Position numbers and translations under genes: made by a program
In this document: positions 10,426 to 23,466 of the stretch, in pieces
Numbering within the stretch: position 1 is the stretch's first letter
Layout of the letters: every line of letters starts with the position of its first letter
Assembly: GCF_028583425.1 (NCBI RefSeq)
Contig: NC_072794.1
Location: forward strand, 32,113,232-32,177,231
Length of the DNA stretch: 64,000 nucleotides
Direction of reading: 5' to 3'
Source: Eublepharis macularius
Lineage: Eukaryota; Chordata; Lepidosauria; Squamata; Eublepharidae
The notes under the pieces: model-generated
Databases searched by the model: none
Seen by the model: only the letters and a program-made list of their open reading frames with translations
Told to the model about the DNA's origin: nothing

Positions 10426-12710
10426 AATAATAGGAAACATACAGAAGGAAGTATACTTTGGCTTGGCGCTAGGCCTGCCCTGTTCTCACTGCATCTGATA
10501 TTACCTAAGCCTGCCCTGGATTTTATTGGTTGTGTGCGGTGTTAACATCTTATTGTGTTGCACTGTGCTCCATTTTATGTATAATGGAGTCCCTCCACTG
10601 AATATTGAAGATCTTGTCATCCTGAATTGTAAAAGAATATCTCTGTAATGTGAAGACTAATTTGGTTTGTTTGGGCTCTTGGGTTGTAGATGTTTTCTCT
10701 CTTCAACACACTTCCTTGGCTTCAGAAAGCATTCATAGCAATCTGTCCCAGTGGTCTCGTCATGGCAAGAATGGTCTGCAAAAGAAGAAGACAGGCAGCT
10801 AAACATTTCTGCACCCATGCAACTGAAGCAAACCCCTTCACACACACACACCCCTTTCTAAGAAGACTCCTTTATTGAGGTCATGTGACTTTTAAGGGCT
10901 TCCAAGAGCAAAAATACTTGCAAGTTATAGCATTCTTCTTCTCCCCCAATAAATAAGAGTTGATACATAATTGCCAAATTCCTGAACTGCTTTATCCATA
11001 GAGAATGCTCTTAGTCATATTCTTTGTAATTTTTTTTTTTGCTGCTTGCAATAACTTCTTATTTAATATTGTGGGGGTTTGTGGTTCTCACGAAATATGG
11101 AACTGATTTACTCCCATCGTATAAATGATCAGTAACTTTTGAGAACAAACTCTGGCCTATACTTACCTTCAGTACTTGAGAGTAGAATGCAAGGTAATTT
11201 ACTGTAGCAGTTTTCAAAAGGGTTTTTTCCCACCTTTGTCTCAGTGAGGCTGAAATCTGGCTTCCCAACACAGGCATTAAGATCAGTTTTATTTATTTAC
11301 TTTATTTTACCTTGTCAGTTGTAAATGAGCATTCTTTGTAATCTCAGTTTCCTGTGGAACATTTATACATATATATGTCTGTCTGTTTGTGTGTGTCTAT
11401 TTTTTTTCCTGGGGAAACGAATCTGCACTCTTTTAGGCACAACTAAATCTTTTGATGTGATGGTTCTCTCTGGTAGGTTTATCTCTTTGGGTATCTATCT
11501 GTTTCAAGTTCCTCTTTTAATATGCAAAGGTGTTGCATTGATAGTGCATAAAAAGCTACACAGGTGCACAACGTGCACCACAAATCAAGGGGACTTAACT
11601 GGGAAAAGCCTATCATGTAGTTAGGCCTTGGTAACAATATCAAACTGCAGGTGGAAGAAATGTCAAGTAATATATTTCTAGCTTACACATTTATGGTATT
11701 TTTGTGTCTAAAGAACTCTGGAATGTTGCATTACTCCTTTACTTTATATAAGAGATTTTCTTTTCTTTTTCAAAATCTTGGAGTTTTGTTTCTCTTCTAG
11801 ATTATGAATACTTGCCTCATGTATGGAATACTAGATATGACAGTGTTCTTGGCTGTTTAGTACAGCGGCAGTCACATAAATTGACAATGAGCTTATGCTA
11901 GGAAATTTACACAGAAACCCATAAACATGTGAATTAAACTTTTCCCTTCAGGTGATATTCCATATCCAAAGCCCACACTGAAACACTTGGAACTAATGTT
12001 CTCTTTGACAGTCCTAAAAAATAGCTTGGGAGAGGTGAATGGAAAATTAATTTCCCTTGTAGATAAGAGAGTTCAATTGCTGGCTGAGGTTTTGTGAAGA
12101 TGGATCAGGTATAAGTATTGAATGTGTGAAGCTACTTTAGGAACCCTTGGTCCATCCCCAGGGCTGTTCCTCTGCTCTTGGAAGTAACTTTCCAAAGTCT
12201 TTTCAGTCCTGTTGCATAAGGTCCTCTAAACTAGAGGAGTCAGAGATGGAATTTGTGAGCTTCTAGTAAGCAAAGCAAGTGCTCTGCCCCTGAGTTATAT
12301 GACCTGGAAATTACTTGGAGTGGGATTTAGTTCTTCCTGGAATTTTACTTGCATTGACAGTTCAATGAAGCATCCAAGAAAAAAGCAGAAATCCTAGTAC
12401 GGATATTAATGGAAATGCAATGCTATTTTGCAAGCCATTGGTTTCAGAGCTCTGTTTTCTTTGTTTTAACTAATAAAATGAAATTGCAGGTATGCATTAA
12501 GAATTCTGTCATTTTAGACTGGAAATTTTAGATTTATAGCAGGCTTGGAAGCAGACACTTGCTTAGTTTCCTATGGTAAGCCACGCACAGGAAAGGAGGC
12601 TGTACAAAAGTTGTTTTGGCCTTTTAGACAGAGTTCTAGCGTAAGTAGGTAGAAATGTGCAATTTGGTATCCCCGAGCCAAATATATACCTGAAAAATAT
12701 CTATTTAGAG

Positions 12711-13120
12711 GGGTCATTTTGTAGAAAAAGAGCTCATTAGCATGACTCATTAGCATATGCCACACCTCTTGCCATCACCGGAAGTGTGTCATTAGTATAA
12801 CTGATTTGCATATGCCACACCCCCTGACATCACCTATTCTGTCTGTTTTGGGCCCAATCCTGGCCATTCAGGGCCGAAATTAAGCCCAAAATGGCAAAAA
12901 GAGGCTGAAAGGGGGCCCAAAATGGTCAGGATCGGGCCACTGATGAACGAGAGAGTGATCTACCACCTGTCAGAGGCCCGATCCAGGCTGTTTTGGCCCC
13001 AATCCAGGCCGAAACAGGCCCAAAATGGCTGAGTCAGGTGAGTGGGGCCACCTGACATGTGATCTCTTTGGGGAACTGCCGGAACTGCGTTCCTGTGCGT
13101 TCCCCCTAGAAAATGAGCAC
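12711..13120. mobile_element. hAT-like nonautonomous element (GGGTCATTTT ends)
   Basis: The left end GGGTCATTTTGTAG mirrors the right end CCTAGAAAATGAGCAC. The flanks ATTTAGAG (12703-12710) and ATTTAGTA (13121-13128) fit a diverged 8-bp TSD. The core has two CATATGCCACACC blocks and GGCCCAAAATGG-type inverted blocks. Confidence 0.65.
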
Positions 13121-14611
13121 ATTTAGTATTATTCAGGTATATCCAGAATATCTAGCTTATTTGGGTAAGTAGGTGTAGGTGGGCAATCAGGCTGACGAAG
13201 CATATTACGGGCCAGCAACCTTTCTGAATGTATTTGCAAGGCTGAACTATAACGTTGATGCTCTACACCATTAGCTGAGAGTTAATCCCCTCTGAGTTGT
13301 AGGGCACCCATTGTTTAATAAGTAAACAATGAAGACAAGCCCTACCTTAAAGCCACACGTTCTGATGTCACTGGATGAACTTTTGTCACCTTAGCCAAGC
13401 ACTTACTGGGGAGTGCATGGCCCTAGGTGATTGGGGAGGGAAGGTGTGGATGTAAATTCTTCACTTGAAGCATACTACCCCAGGACAGCTGGTCATCAAA
13501 TCACTTCTTCAAAGAGGGCTGTGGGATTGGTCTGCTCCAGACTAGGTTTTAAGTAATTGCTCTGGAACATGATGTCTCAGAGCTTCTTTTTGCTGAACCT
13601 CACTTGTACAGATTCTATCTGATTCCTAATCACGGTCTCAGGAACTAAAACAAAACAGAATTTCCCAGGTGAGCAGTTTGCTATCTAAGTTCCAGAGCTA
13701 GTGCTCTAGGACATGATTTATTGACTGCCAAGGTCAGTTGCAATCTAAGGAGTGTACTCTCTTTCATTCTGGAAGGCCGTATCTCCAGGACTCCATAAAC
13801 ACTGATGCCTGTGGTTTTCTAGTCCTGCATGACATTTAATGGCTGTGTTCCTCCATTAGAAGACTTGGAACAGAATCTTCTGTTTTCAAGATATGCTGAA
13901 ATTGCTTGTCATGGGAATTGCTGCCGCTTCCTTTGAAACAATTGAGATCTGACCAACATTTAAAAAATATATTTTATAATCTGACATGGTGTATAATAGC
14001 AGTTCTCGTACCAGTGTGGAGAGAGTTTGACCTATGCTGGGAATTGACCTGTTTGTACTAGAATTTACAGTGGCTACTGCAGTTTGCATCCCCCAGATAC
14101 AGTAGCATAAAAACTAGAGCGGGGGGGGGGAGGGTTTAATGGCAAGAAAATGCAAAGTCCTTTTTGTATACCTATTTATGACATGTTGTTATTGCAGTTC
14201 TAATAATCTGACGTCAGTTTTTAAAAGCTTTTGATTGAGTGCCTTCAAAAGCCAGTCTTAATTTCCTTGCTTTACAAAAGACCCTTTAAAGAATAAGTAT
14301 TTACCCTACTGTAACCTTCCACAACCTTTTCAAAACTCTGGTTTCCCTTTTCCTAGCCTCTCTCCCTGGTCCCCAGCCTGAGAGTGAGTAAGTGCCTTGT
14401 CCACATCCTATACCTTCTAAAAAAACGTGTCTGATCTCTTCCTGATTTTCTTGTCTGAGAAGCCAAAATATTAATTGCGAGAAGTTACTCATTTTTTTCT
14501 GAAATCTCTTAGCCACGCACATCTCCTCTATAGTTAGCTGTTTACAGCAGGGTTCTTTATTTAAAAGAAATATCTGAATGTCAGGCAGGTTCAGCCAAAG
14601 TCTAATATACA

Positions 14612-14811
14612 GAGTTGTCTTATACTAAGTCAGCCCTTTGGTGTAGTTAGCCCAGGATTGGGCTGATGGCAGCAACCTCTCCCATTCCAACCCCCGCCCC
14701 CCACAGTCTCAGGCTGTGTGCTTTCCCACCCCTGCTACTTGAGATCCATTAACAAGGGCTTGAACCTACATGCAGAGCATATGCTCTACCACTGAGCTAT
14801 AGCCCTTCCAG
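14612..14811 (-). repeat. tRNA-derived SINE (antisense copy 1)
   Basis: Antisense. The tRNA-like head at the right reads GAACCTACATGCAGAGCATA then TGCTCTACCACTGAGCTATA. The body has TGTCTTATACTAAGTCAG. Same family as 41805, 46617 and 53938. Confidence 0.7.
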
Positions 14812-15692
14812 TGTTCTCCTTATCTTTATAGCCATGGAGGGTGCCCTTTGCTTTACCTTAACCCAACCTCTGAATAACCTTTATACATTTTTTTAAAGTA
14901 GCAGCTGGACCTTAGCACAGCGCTCTCTACAAGGGGCCTTACCGGTCTCTTATGCAGCAAAAGAATAACATTCGTTTGACTTGTGCTCAATGCCCTCTTT
15001 TTATACGTTGCGGGATGGTTTGCATTTTTTTGTGCTCCCCTGTGAAGTATTGTGCCGCAAGATTTAAAGGGATGCCAGATCTCTTTCTGTTCCTTCCTGA
15101 TGTATTCAGCTTAGCTCATGACCTTCCGAGGGGTAATACTTTTTTGTGCGTGTGTGACAGGCTTCCCCCAACCCTTTGCAGATTTCAGCATTTAAGTGCA
15201 AAACCCATCTGTTGCCTTTTCTCCCAGCTCGCCGGAATGCAACAGCCCTTTTGACATTGATGACAGTTTTCTCAAATCAAAGTGAAGTGTGGGAAATTCC
15301 ATAGTTGTCACCAAGGGATGAAAACACGCACTGTTCCACCTGTGTGTGAACAATACCTGATGTATTGTACACCCTGGGATAGGATTGTTCCGCCATGCCA
15401 GAATTTGCCAAACCGTTTTTTGGTATGGGTTAGTGTATAAAGCAGAGTTTGCGTATTGAGTCTCATTATTGTTTTGGCATGGGGGGAGGGAGGTGTGAGT
15501 CTAAATGAAGCATTGTACAACTTGCATTGTATACACATTCTACACTTCTCTCTATTGTCTTCATCAGGAATTACGCATGTGCAAATAAATGCTAGCAGAG
15601 CCCAAGAACCTGTAGGGATGAGGCATGACGTATACTTTATCAGGGTCTGGGTGTTTAGGGGGCCCTACTGTTATATGCCCATTACTATGATA

Positions 15693-15916
15693 TAGGGTTA
15701 CCAGCCTCCAGGTAGTGGCTGGTGATCTCCCGGAATTACCACTGGTCTCCAGGCCACAGAGATCAGTTCACCTCGAGAAAATGGCTACTTGGGGGGGGGG
15801 GGTGAACTCTATGGAATTATGCCATGCCAAAGTCCTTTTTCTCCCCAAACCCTACTTTCTCCAGGTTTCACCCCCTAGATCTCCAGGAATTTCCCAACTT
15901 GGAGCTGGCAACCCTA
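15693..15916 (+). mobile_element. hAT-like MITE, TAGGGTTGCC family, subfamily A
   Basis: Left end TAGGGTTACCAGCCTCCAGG, right end GAGCTGGCAACCCTA. Perfect 8-bp TSD CTATGATA at 15685-15692 and 15917-15924. The reading frame seen here in a longer ORF is incidental. Confidence 0.95.
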
Positions 15917-17640
15917 CTATGATATGATCTCTTTTTTGGTATTTGTTAAATGATTCACAATATTGTTTGGTCTGAGATTTGGGGGAGGGGGGCTTGCTAC
16001 AAGTGTGTACTTGATCCAGAAAAATTGCTCTTAGCAAAAATAAACAGCTTGTTCTCTATATAAGCATTTGTTTTGATTGGTGTTAATGACTAACAGATTG
16101 CATAAACACTTTATGAAAGTCCTGATCTATTAGCTAGAGAAGTTTGTACAGGCTTATAAATCCTTTTTTCAGCACCTCAGTTAGCTTGGCCTACTATTAT
16201 CTTTATTTTCTTTCTTTTTCAAAAGCACTTTGAAATTCTCTGAAGAAGGCAGCTGCATACATATCTTGTTTTGTGTGACTCATATTGAGAGCCCCGATAG
16301 AGTTTTGAATATAGGATACAAACCAAATATTCTCTATATATAATGGCAGGGGTGGGGGGAACAGTTTCAGAAGAGCAATGTACATGTTACTTAGTGTGGT
16401 TTAAGTAGTACAACATTTCTGCTTAGCTTCCTCCCACCTTGCAAGAGCGATCTGCCCAGGGGAACACTCCACAGTGTGTGAGCTGTGGAACTTTCAGAGT
16501 TCAGCCATGGCAACTTCCGTCAACAAGGGAAATCCCAAAATATTTCTAATAGGTAATGGAAGTAGCTGCTGCTGAACTCCTACAATATCCCAGCTCATGC
16601 ACTATGTCAGACTAGTGTTTCCCAAATGCCCAATACTCTTTTTTTTCCCCTGAATTAGAATTTGAGACACTCGTCACTCTTACAACTGAACGGGGTTGCC
16701 TTTTAGAGTATGCAAGAGCAAGAACTGCAAGTATATATATAGGATCCAACACCCTGTGTTTCTGCATGAGTCACTGATCTGGGCATGTGTCTGATGAGTG
16801 GTGACGTGTGAACCAGCTTTTACTGTCTGTCCAGAGGTGACTTTTGCATGCACAGACACAACAGGCAAGCTCTTCTGGCAGTGGATAATCCCACTATGTT
16901 TTTGTATTGAGAGGGATTGAATAGTCTAATAATGCCTGATTCAGAAACACAGCAAAATAACCTGCCCAACTGGAAAACTTATTGGAAGTAGGGAAAGCCA
17001 CAATAGCAGAGCAATCAGAAATTTCATCTATGTGTCTATGCTTTGGACTCATGAACCTTTCTTGTAATTTAATTCTTATGGAAAACTTGCAGAATTCTCA
17101 AGCCACACTGTTTTGAAATTAGATGCAGAGGAGTGTTCGTGCAAATAGACCAGTTATGAAGCGAGGAGTGGGGTGAAATAAACTATGGAAAACAATATTT
17201 GAACTGGGACTTAACAAATAATGCAAGGAAATGTTACAGAAAACGCTCCTTTTTAAGTCTTCATTTTTGTGCTGTGTAAAGTGTACTTAAAAAAAGAAAA
17301 GAAACTGCCATGTTGGTTGTTATCCCTGCCCCAGCTATACTTTTTGACCGGAGCTGAGTCACAGATATTCAGCTGCCTGTTGCTTGCTCTGCCTTTTAAG
17401 TTGTACAGCCAGGCAGAAGTTGAGATTCCATGGTGACAGTTTCCATAGGATTATTGTGCTGTGTGTGCAAATGTATTTCCTTTTTGTTCCTTGTTTAAAG
17501 ACCTGCTTCCTGTTAACTGTGTACCTCTCCACATGTTCTTCTATTCTATTAGAGAGGAAGTGGCTGTTTCCCAGTAACCTTCTTCATGTTTTATATAACC
17601 TTCTATAGGAACCTCTGTACCTAGCAAGAGAGGGTTGATA

Positions 17641-17723
17641 TGCTATCCTAAGATGAATTACATCTGTCTAAGTCCACTGAAGTCAATTAATTTAGAAAGC
17701 TGTAAATACTTAGGATAGCACTG
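17641..17723. mobile_element. Short palindromic MITE (about 85 bp)
   Basis: TGCTATCCTAAG...CTTAGGATAGCACTG foldback. Same family as 19417, 44057, 46114 and 47175. Confidence 0.65.
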
Positions 17724-17867
17724 TTAGTTCTGTTAGGAGCCCTTTATGGCATAGCCCCTGATGGTTAGGCCTTTGTGTTTCCTTCATACTATCTCTTTTC
17801 CAGCTTGCATTTCACTTTGCCGTATCACATTGTGGTATCTTGTCGAATAGCCAGTGTGGCTTGGTAA

Positions 17868-18085
17868 TAGGGTTGCCAGTTCTGTGTTGTGAAATTTCTG
17901 GAGATTTGGGGGGGGGGGAGCATTGAGAGGGGAGGGTTCTGGGAAGGGGGAAGGCTTAGCAGGGTACAATGTCATAGGGTACACACTCCAAAGCAGCTAT
18001 TTTCTCCAAGGGAGCTGATCTCTGAGGCCTGGAGATCAGTTGTAATTCCAGATCTCCAACTACCACCTGGAGACTGGCCACCCTA
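17868..18085 (-). mobile_element. hAT-like MITE, subfamily A
   Basis: Ends TAGGGTTGCCAGTTCTG and ACTGGCCACCCTA. TSD CTTGGTAA (17860-17867) and CTTGGTAG (18086-18093). It lies in inverted orientation to the next element, and its right TSD touches that element's left TSD. Confidence 0.92.
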
Positions 18086-18101
18086 CTTGGTAGGCTGGGA
18101 A

Positions 18102-18320
18102 TAGGGTTGCCAGCCTCCAGGTAGTAGCTGGAGATCTCCCAGTATTACAACTGATCTCCAGGTCACAGACATCAGTTCTCTTGGAGAAAATGGCAGCTTT
18201 GGAGGATGGAGTCTATGTCATTATACCCTGCTGAGGCCCCTCCCCTCCCCAAACTCCACCCTCTCCAGGCTCCGCCCCCCCAATCTCCAGGAATTTCCCA
18301 ACCCAGAACTGGCAACCCTA
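18102..18320 (+). mobile_element. hAT-like MITE, subfamily A
   Basis: Ends TAGGGTTGCCAGCCTCCAGG and GAACTGGCAACCCTA. TSD GCTGGGAA (18094-18101) and GTTGGGAA (18321-18328). Confidence 0.92.
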
Positions 18321-18511
18321 GTTGGGAAATACGTAGCATTACATTCCAGCTCAACCGTCAGTTTCACAAGGCAATGTTGGGTCAATGTTTCATTCTGAGC
18401 CTAACCAGCCTGAGAGCTTTGGGGCAGGCATAAAACTGAGAATCCTCGTGTGTGCTTTCCTAGGCTACTTGGAGGAAGGGCAGATGGGGTCCTCATGTAA
18501 TAAAATCACGT

Positions 18512-18605
18512 TTTATTTATTTATTTGTTAGGCTTCTAGCCCACCCTCCCTGCAAGCGGGCTCAGAGCGGGTTACAACAAAGTATAAATACATTTTAAAA
18601 TCACA
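18512..18605 (-). repeat. SINE/LINE tail remnant
   Basis: TTTATTTATTTATTTG followed by CTAGCCCACCCTCCCTGCAA and CAGAGCGGGTTACAACA, the antisense tail seen in LINE-related retroposons. Confidence 0.5.
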
Positions 18606-18904
18606 ATAAAATCACAGTATAGTTATTATAAAATGCAATTCCCAAGACAGCCTATTACCCTTACTGACTCCAAGAGCTACTTGTTGATTAGTAGCAGTTA
18701 ACCAAATGCTGTATGTAATGTGAGTACTCCACAAACCCAATTACTTTTAAAAGCAAAGCACTCTCTTGTAGTTTAGATTGTGATTTTTTTCTGCCAACAC
18801 ACTCCAAAATGGGGGTGCAGGGGGAAGCATGGTATTTCATAGAAAAACATACTTTCTGGGAAACAGAAGCTGCAAAGTCAGGAGTTGGGATGAGATCAAG
18901 GTGC

Positions 18905-18970
18905 TGGCAAGGATTTGAACCCACAGCTTGGTGATTCGATGCCAAGACAGCTACCTATTGAACTGTGGTT
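18905..18970 (-). repeat. Possible tRNA-like retroposon fragment
   Basis: GGATTTGAACCCACAGCTTG then GATGCCAAGACAGCTACC looks like an antisense tRNA-type B box region. Too short and diverged for a tRNA gene. Confidence 0.3.
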
Positions 18971-19165
18971 ATGTTAATGAGGTGTGGGCATTTCAAGCAC
19001 TTCCTTTGAATAATGTTATTAATCTGTGTTCTTTCATCCCTTTTCCTCCTACGGAGGGCAGGCTTATTGTGCTCGCTTCTCCTTTCTTTTTATGTATAGT
19101 ATAGTAGGTTCTCTTTCCTTCATTTCGCTGAGGTTCCTTTTCTGATGCCATTCTTCATATACTTT

Positions 19166-19260
19166 TTATTTATTTATTTGCAGTATTTATAACCCAGGAC
19201 TCCAGGTACATCACACAGCGTAAGTCGATACAACCAACAATAGGGATGTTGAATAAACAA
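19166..19260 (-). repeat. LINE/SINE tail remnant
   Basis: TTATTTATTTATTTGCAG followed by TATTTATAACCCAGGACTCC, like other antisense retroposon 3' ends here. Confidence 0.35.
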
Positions 19261-19416
19261 TGTAACAGGGTGTGCAAATGCAAAATTTACAGAAATTTGA
19301 AAACCAATGTAGAGCTGAAACAAAGCATAAGTGATAAAATATTACATAATTTCCAGTACAGCCCTTATACGTATTTATAGGTATATGTCCAGCAGCTACC
19401 CTTTCTGTAACAGTTA

Positions 19417-19504
19417 CAGTGACATCCCAAACAAAGTTACACTCTTCTAAGCTCATTGATTTAAGTGGACTTTGCAGGGTGTAACTCTGCTTGGGATGGC
19501 ACTC
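19417..19504. mobile_element. Short palindromic MITE (about 88 bp)
   Basis: CAGTGACATCCCAAACAAAG on the left mirrors TGCTTGGGATGGCACTCA on the right, with GTTACACTC and GTGTAACTC inside. The left flank ends TTA. Confidence 0.7.
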
Positions 19505-20116
19505 AGGTATCATAATATTCTATGTATATGGCAAGTCACGATCACCAGCTATTTCACAATTCCCCCAAACTTGCGTCTTTTTCCTTTGCTGTACACTGAG
19601 GTTCTTGGTGAACTCTTATCACCTCTTGCCCAAAGGTTGGAAATCCCTTTATAGTATTCTGCCTGTTCAGTGAAAAAGTTACTATATCTTGTACATTTTG
19701 GAATTTCCCCCCCAAAATAATTTTTTTTTTAGATGAACTGGCTTGAACTGGAACACCATAATGAATGTGTGAATAAGTTGGTCATGGTCCAGAGTGCCAG
19801 AAAACCCAGCAGTGGGAGTACCATTATAGCATATAATGGCTAACAGATCTTATTGTAATATAAGCATGTAGATAGAACGTTAGGCTGAGAAAGCAAGGCT
19901 GGTCAAAGCTAACTCATACCCACACAAGTACTAGCTGGGATGATAGTGATGGAAAGTAGTAGCAGTAATAGTAGTGGTAATAGTAATAAAGAAATGATAT
20001 GAAATCTATTAATGATAGTGGTAACTGGAATATCGTAGCTGAAAGTACATTAAGGTATTCCTAAAAGATGCTCAGATAACATGTTAGTTTGGTCATCAAA
20101 AGGTGTATCAGAGCAA

Positions 20117-20215
20117 GATTTGAGTCCAGTAGCATTTAAAGACTAACAAGATTCCCCGAGTATAATCTTTTGAGAGTCAAAGCTCCCTTCGTCAGATACA
20201 AGAAGACTCACAACT
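20117..20215 (+). repeat. Interspersed repeat (GAGTCCAGTAGCA family)
   Basis: GAGTCCAGTAGCATTTAAAG, ACTAACAAGATTCC, CTTTTGAGAGTCAAAGCTCC and TTCGTCAGATAC. Related to 27336, 28195 and 28398. Class unknown to me. Confidence 0.6.
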
Positions 20216-20809
20216 AGATGGTTACTTCCTACTCGAGTCACACCAGTGGCAACAGCTTTTGGAGAAAGAGGAGGTGAGACACAGAGGGAAGGAGAAGACA
20301 AAGGCACTAGTAAAGGATTGGATTCACATACATATATTCCATTAGCAGAGGCAGTTTTTGTTCACTGGGAGGAAGTTCTTGCTAAAGGGAATGGTTCTTA
20401 CAATTGAAGGAAACCACCTCTGCTAGTGGAACATTCCCACGGGATCAGTCTTCACTCTACTTGTACCACGCAAAATGGGAAAGAATTTCTGCACACTTAA
20501 TCAAATCATGAGATGTGCATTCTTCTGCATGGAATTATAGCTCTTTATTTAGAAAAACAACATTGGCAACAAGGAGCTAAAATGGAGAGAAAACAGACTT
20601 TGAGTTGGATCCATCCAGGTTTTCCTCTCAATGTTGCCCAGTTCTTCTCCCTTCTACAGCTCCTGTTCCAGATGACTTGTGTTCCTCCATAACCTCCAGT
20701 ATAGCCTTTTTGAGTGGTCAAAGAGAACCTTTCCTCCTTTTTCATTGAAGGAACAGATGGTTCAATCACTGAATTGGTATCCTTTGGTCTTGTAGCTGAC
20801 ACGTTGGGC

Positions 20810-21183
20810 TAGAATTGCCAGCCTCCCCAAAAAGTGGGATGGTGGGCCAGGGGGTGGTACCAGGGGGGCACCGATTGTCTTCTTTCTCACATCTGTACTC
20901 TGCACACTCCAAATGAATCACCTCTAGTTTATACTGGAAGCTGTGATGCCTTAGTAAGCCAAAACCATAGCATTTTCACTATATTTGGGGCTGATTCTTA
21001 GAGAATTGGCCCCACTGAGATGCTGTCGCTTCTGGTTTAAATTGGAAGAGACATCATTGGGGCCTGCAGAGCACATGTGCAGCATGCTCCAGCCAGCCTC
21101 TGCTCACCTTTCTCCCCCTTGCTGGCCCGGTGAATCACAGCGGGGGGGGGGGGAGCCTGGGGGTAGGGCACCTGGAAACCCTA
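20810..21183 (+). mobile_element. hAT-like element, subfamily B, 374 bp
   Basis: Ends TAGAATTGCCAGCCTCC and ACCTGGAAACCCTA. TSD CGTTGGGC (20802-20809) and TGTTGGGC (21184-21191). Longer than other B copies, with a distinct core. Confidence 0.85.
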
Positions 21184-22654
21184 TGTTGGGCGGTATCCTG
21201 TCTTAGTCTGGAGGAAGTTCCATCAGCCTAAGGAGTCTTCCTTCAGCCTAACAAAGCCTTCCTCCAACTTAAGTGAGCTCTTCTGTTGGAGAAAGTACTA
21301 CTTGAATTGGAGGTAGGCTCCTCATGCTGGAGGAAGACTTCAAACTTTGCTTAGTGAAGTGGTAGGATCCAGGCCATTGAGAGAGAGAAAAAACTCAATG
21401 CTGTATTAGGGGGGAAAGTCAGCTGGTCAAGGCCATTAGTAGCCAAAGAGGATGCTTGGTTTCTAACGTATCCTTGAGTGCCCCTCTTTATTTTCTTTTC
21501 TATAAATAAATGTTTAGCATTCATTTCCACGGGGACAAAACTGCAAGACCTGACCACGTGATTAGCCCGGCTCCATGGACTGGGGCACTCTGTGGAGAGA
21601 AGTGACGATATTCTGACCCACCTGAAGACAGTTATAATGGAAGGACAATAAGATTTAGATTCTCCATCACCTCCATGCTGATACTTTGCTAGATAAGCTA
21701 TCCCTATGTGGATTAGTTGCTAGCTGCGATTTTCTTCTGCAACACCGGAGCTCTTCTTTTGCAGCTCATCTGGAGCTGGACAGACCTTACCCCAAATTTG
21801 CCTGAAACTTTTGTTGTGTTTTCTGTAGTGTGTAGAGGCCATTCCCCCCCCTCCCCACACACACACTTTAAAATGCCTTTTGAGCCTAATCTTTATAATA
21901 ATCATGACAAGGTCACGGTCACTCCCAGTATCAAACTCTGGGAAAGTGCATTTATAATGTATTTATGTTGGATTAAGAATGAAAGTTGGAATTCTCAAGC
22001 TTTTAAGAGGAGCCTCTCGAGTGCGGACCACACAGAAGCGCCTCAGGCCCTAGCTGCTGCTGCCCACCTCTGCCTCAGAGGAACAAAATGCAGACAATCT
22101 TTTCCTCTGTTTTCTTATGTAGTGGAACTGCTCATATCACAAGAGCTGATTGAGACAGCTGCCTCTGGTGGAAATCTTCGGCAAGAAATAAACTGTTGTT
22201 TCAAATTTTTATCTTTTACTGTTGCCTCAGGAAGGAGGGGGAGAGAGAAAGGTTTGGATTTTCCATCCCAAGTACTGAAATGTTTTTGGCTGGCCCAGTC
22301 GAATGCTATGTCTTAACTGCATTTAAGGTGGGAGGGGGAAATGCGCTTCAGTGAAAGGAGAGGCCAGCTGGAAGGAATGTGTGGCCTGCATACAATCTCA
22401 GTCTTAACCATGCTGATAGGGTTCTTTCTTACATCCACACTGACCCTTATCCCAGGGTTAGACAGCCCCACATGCCAACAGGGGCACCCCAGACCCTTTT
22501 GCTTGGCAATCAGGGCCAAATCTCAACTTCAAACAACCGAGGCATTGGCAGTGCTGTTGTGGCTAGTGGTACAAGAGAAGCCAAAAAGCTTGGCTTATGC
22601 CCATGATAGCCTCATAGACCTGCATATCTGCCAAGACAAATCCCTGAGATACTG

Positions 22655-22828
22655 ACAGCTTGGGAGGGAAAGCCTGGGAAGGGCAGCGTTTGGGGACAGG
22701 AGGGACTTCAGTGGGGTACATTGCTCTAGACTCTACACTTCAAAGCAGAAATTTTATCCAGGATAACTGATCAGTCTAGTCTAGAGATCAGTTATAATCC
22801 TAGGAGATCTCCAGAATGCGTGGCAAAC
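22655..22828 (-). mobile_element. hAT-like MITE fragment, subfamily A
   Basis: TTGGGAGGGAAAGCCTGGGA, CTTCAGTGGGGTACATTG and GATCAGTTATAATCCTAGGA match the reverse subfamily A order. The ends are degraded. Confidence 0.65.
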
Positions 22829-23466
22829 TAATACACTCATCTCCCTCCCCCCCCCCTTTTTGTTTGCTGGTGCACCAACATCTTGACAGTTAGATGTATA
22901 ATGGGGGGGAATTGCACCCAAAAAGTTTGCATATCCCTGCTTTTCTCTACCAGATATGATTGTGTACCATTGCCATCAGTCTGTCTTCTGGGTTAATTTC
23001 CTTCAGAGCTATGGAGATCTTAGGGCCATTCTGAATGTTATAGTAAATGCATGATTGTTGCCAAAATGACTTTTTTGTGTCTATTTCCTCCTCCCTTCCC
23101 TAGAGTCTTCTAGCACCGATCTTGCATCTTAATATTCTCCATTTCTTGGCCTTCAGCAGTTGCAGTGTCTATTTTTGGTGATACCTGTACATTTATCATA
23201 GTGCCTAGCTTGGTCCTTATAATAGTCTGAGATGGTAAAACAATCCCTTACCTTTCATGTACCGCTGAGAACTATAATTGGTTTAAGTTTATATTTTTAG
23301 AGGGTTCCTATTTTTTTGTTCTATGACACTGAATACCGTTGCTGTTTTATGACCTTTTATTTATACATTTCTTTACATTCATATTTTAGAGTAAGGATTT
23401 TAAGGCTTCGTTTCACTGAAAATTGCAAGTTTAGCAACAAAATTGTAGAAGGGCAGTTATGTTAGT

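Noticed and set aside
14770..14811. Possible tRNA gene (antisense CTCTACCACTGAGCTATAG)
   Set aside because: Lacks a full cloverleaf and acceptor stem, and the same sequence recurs as the head of a SINE at three other sites.
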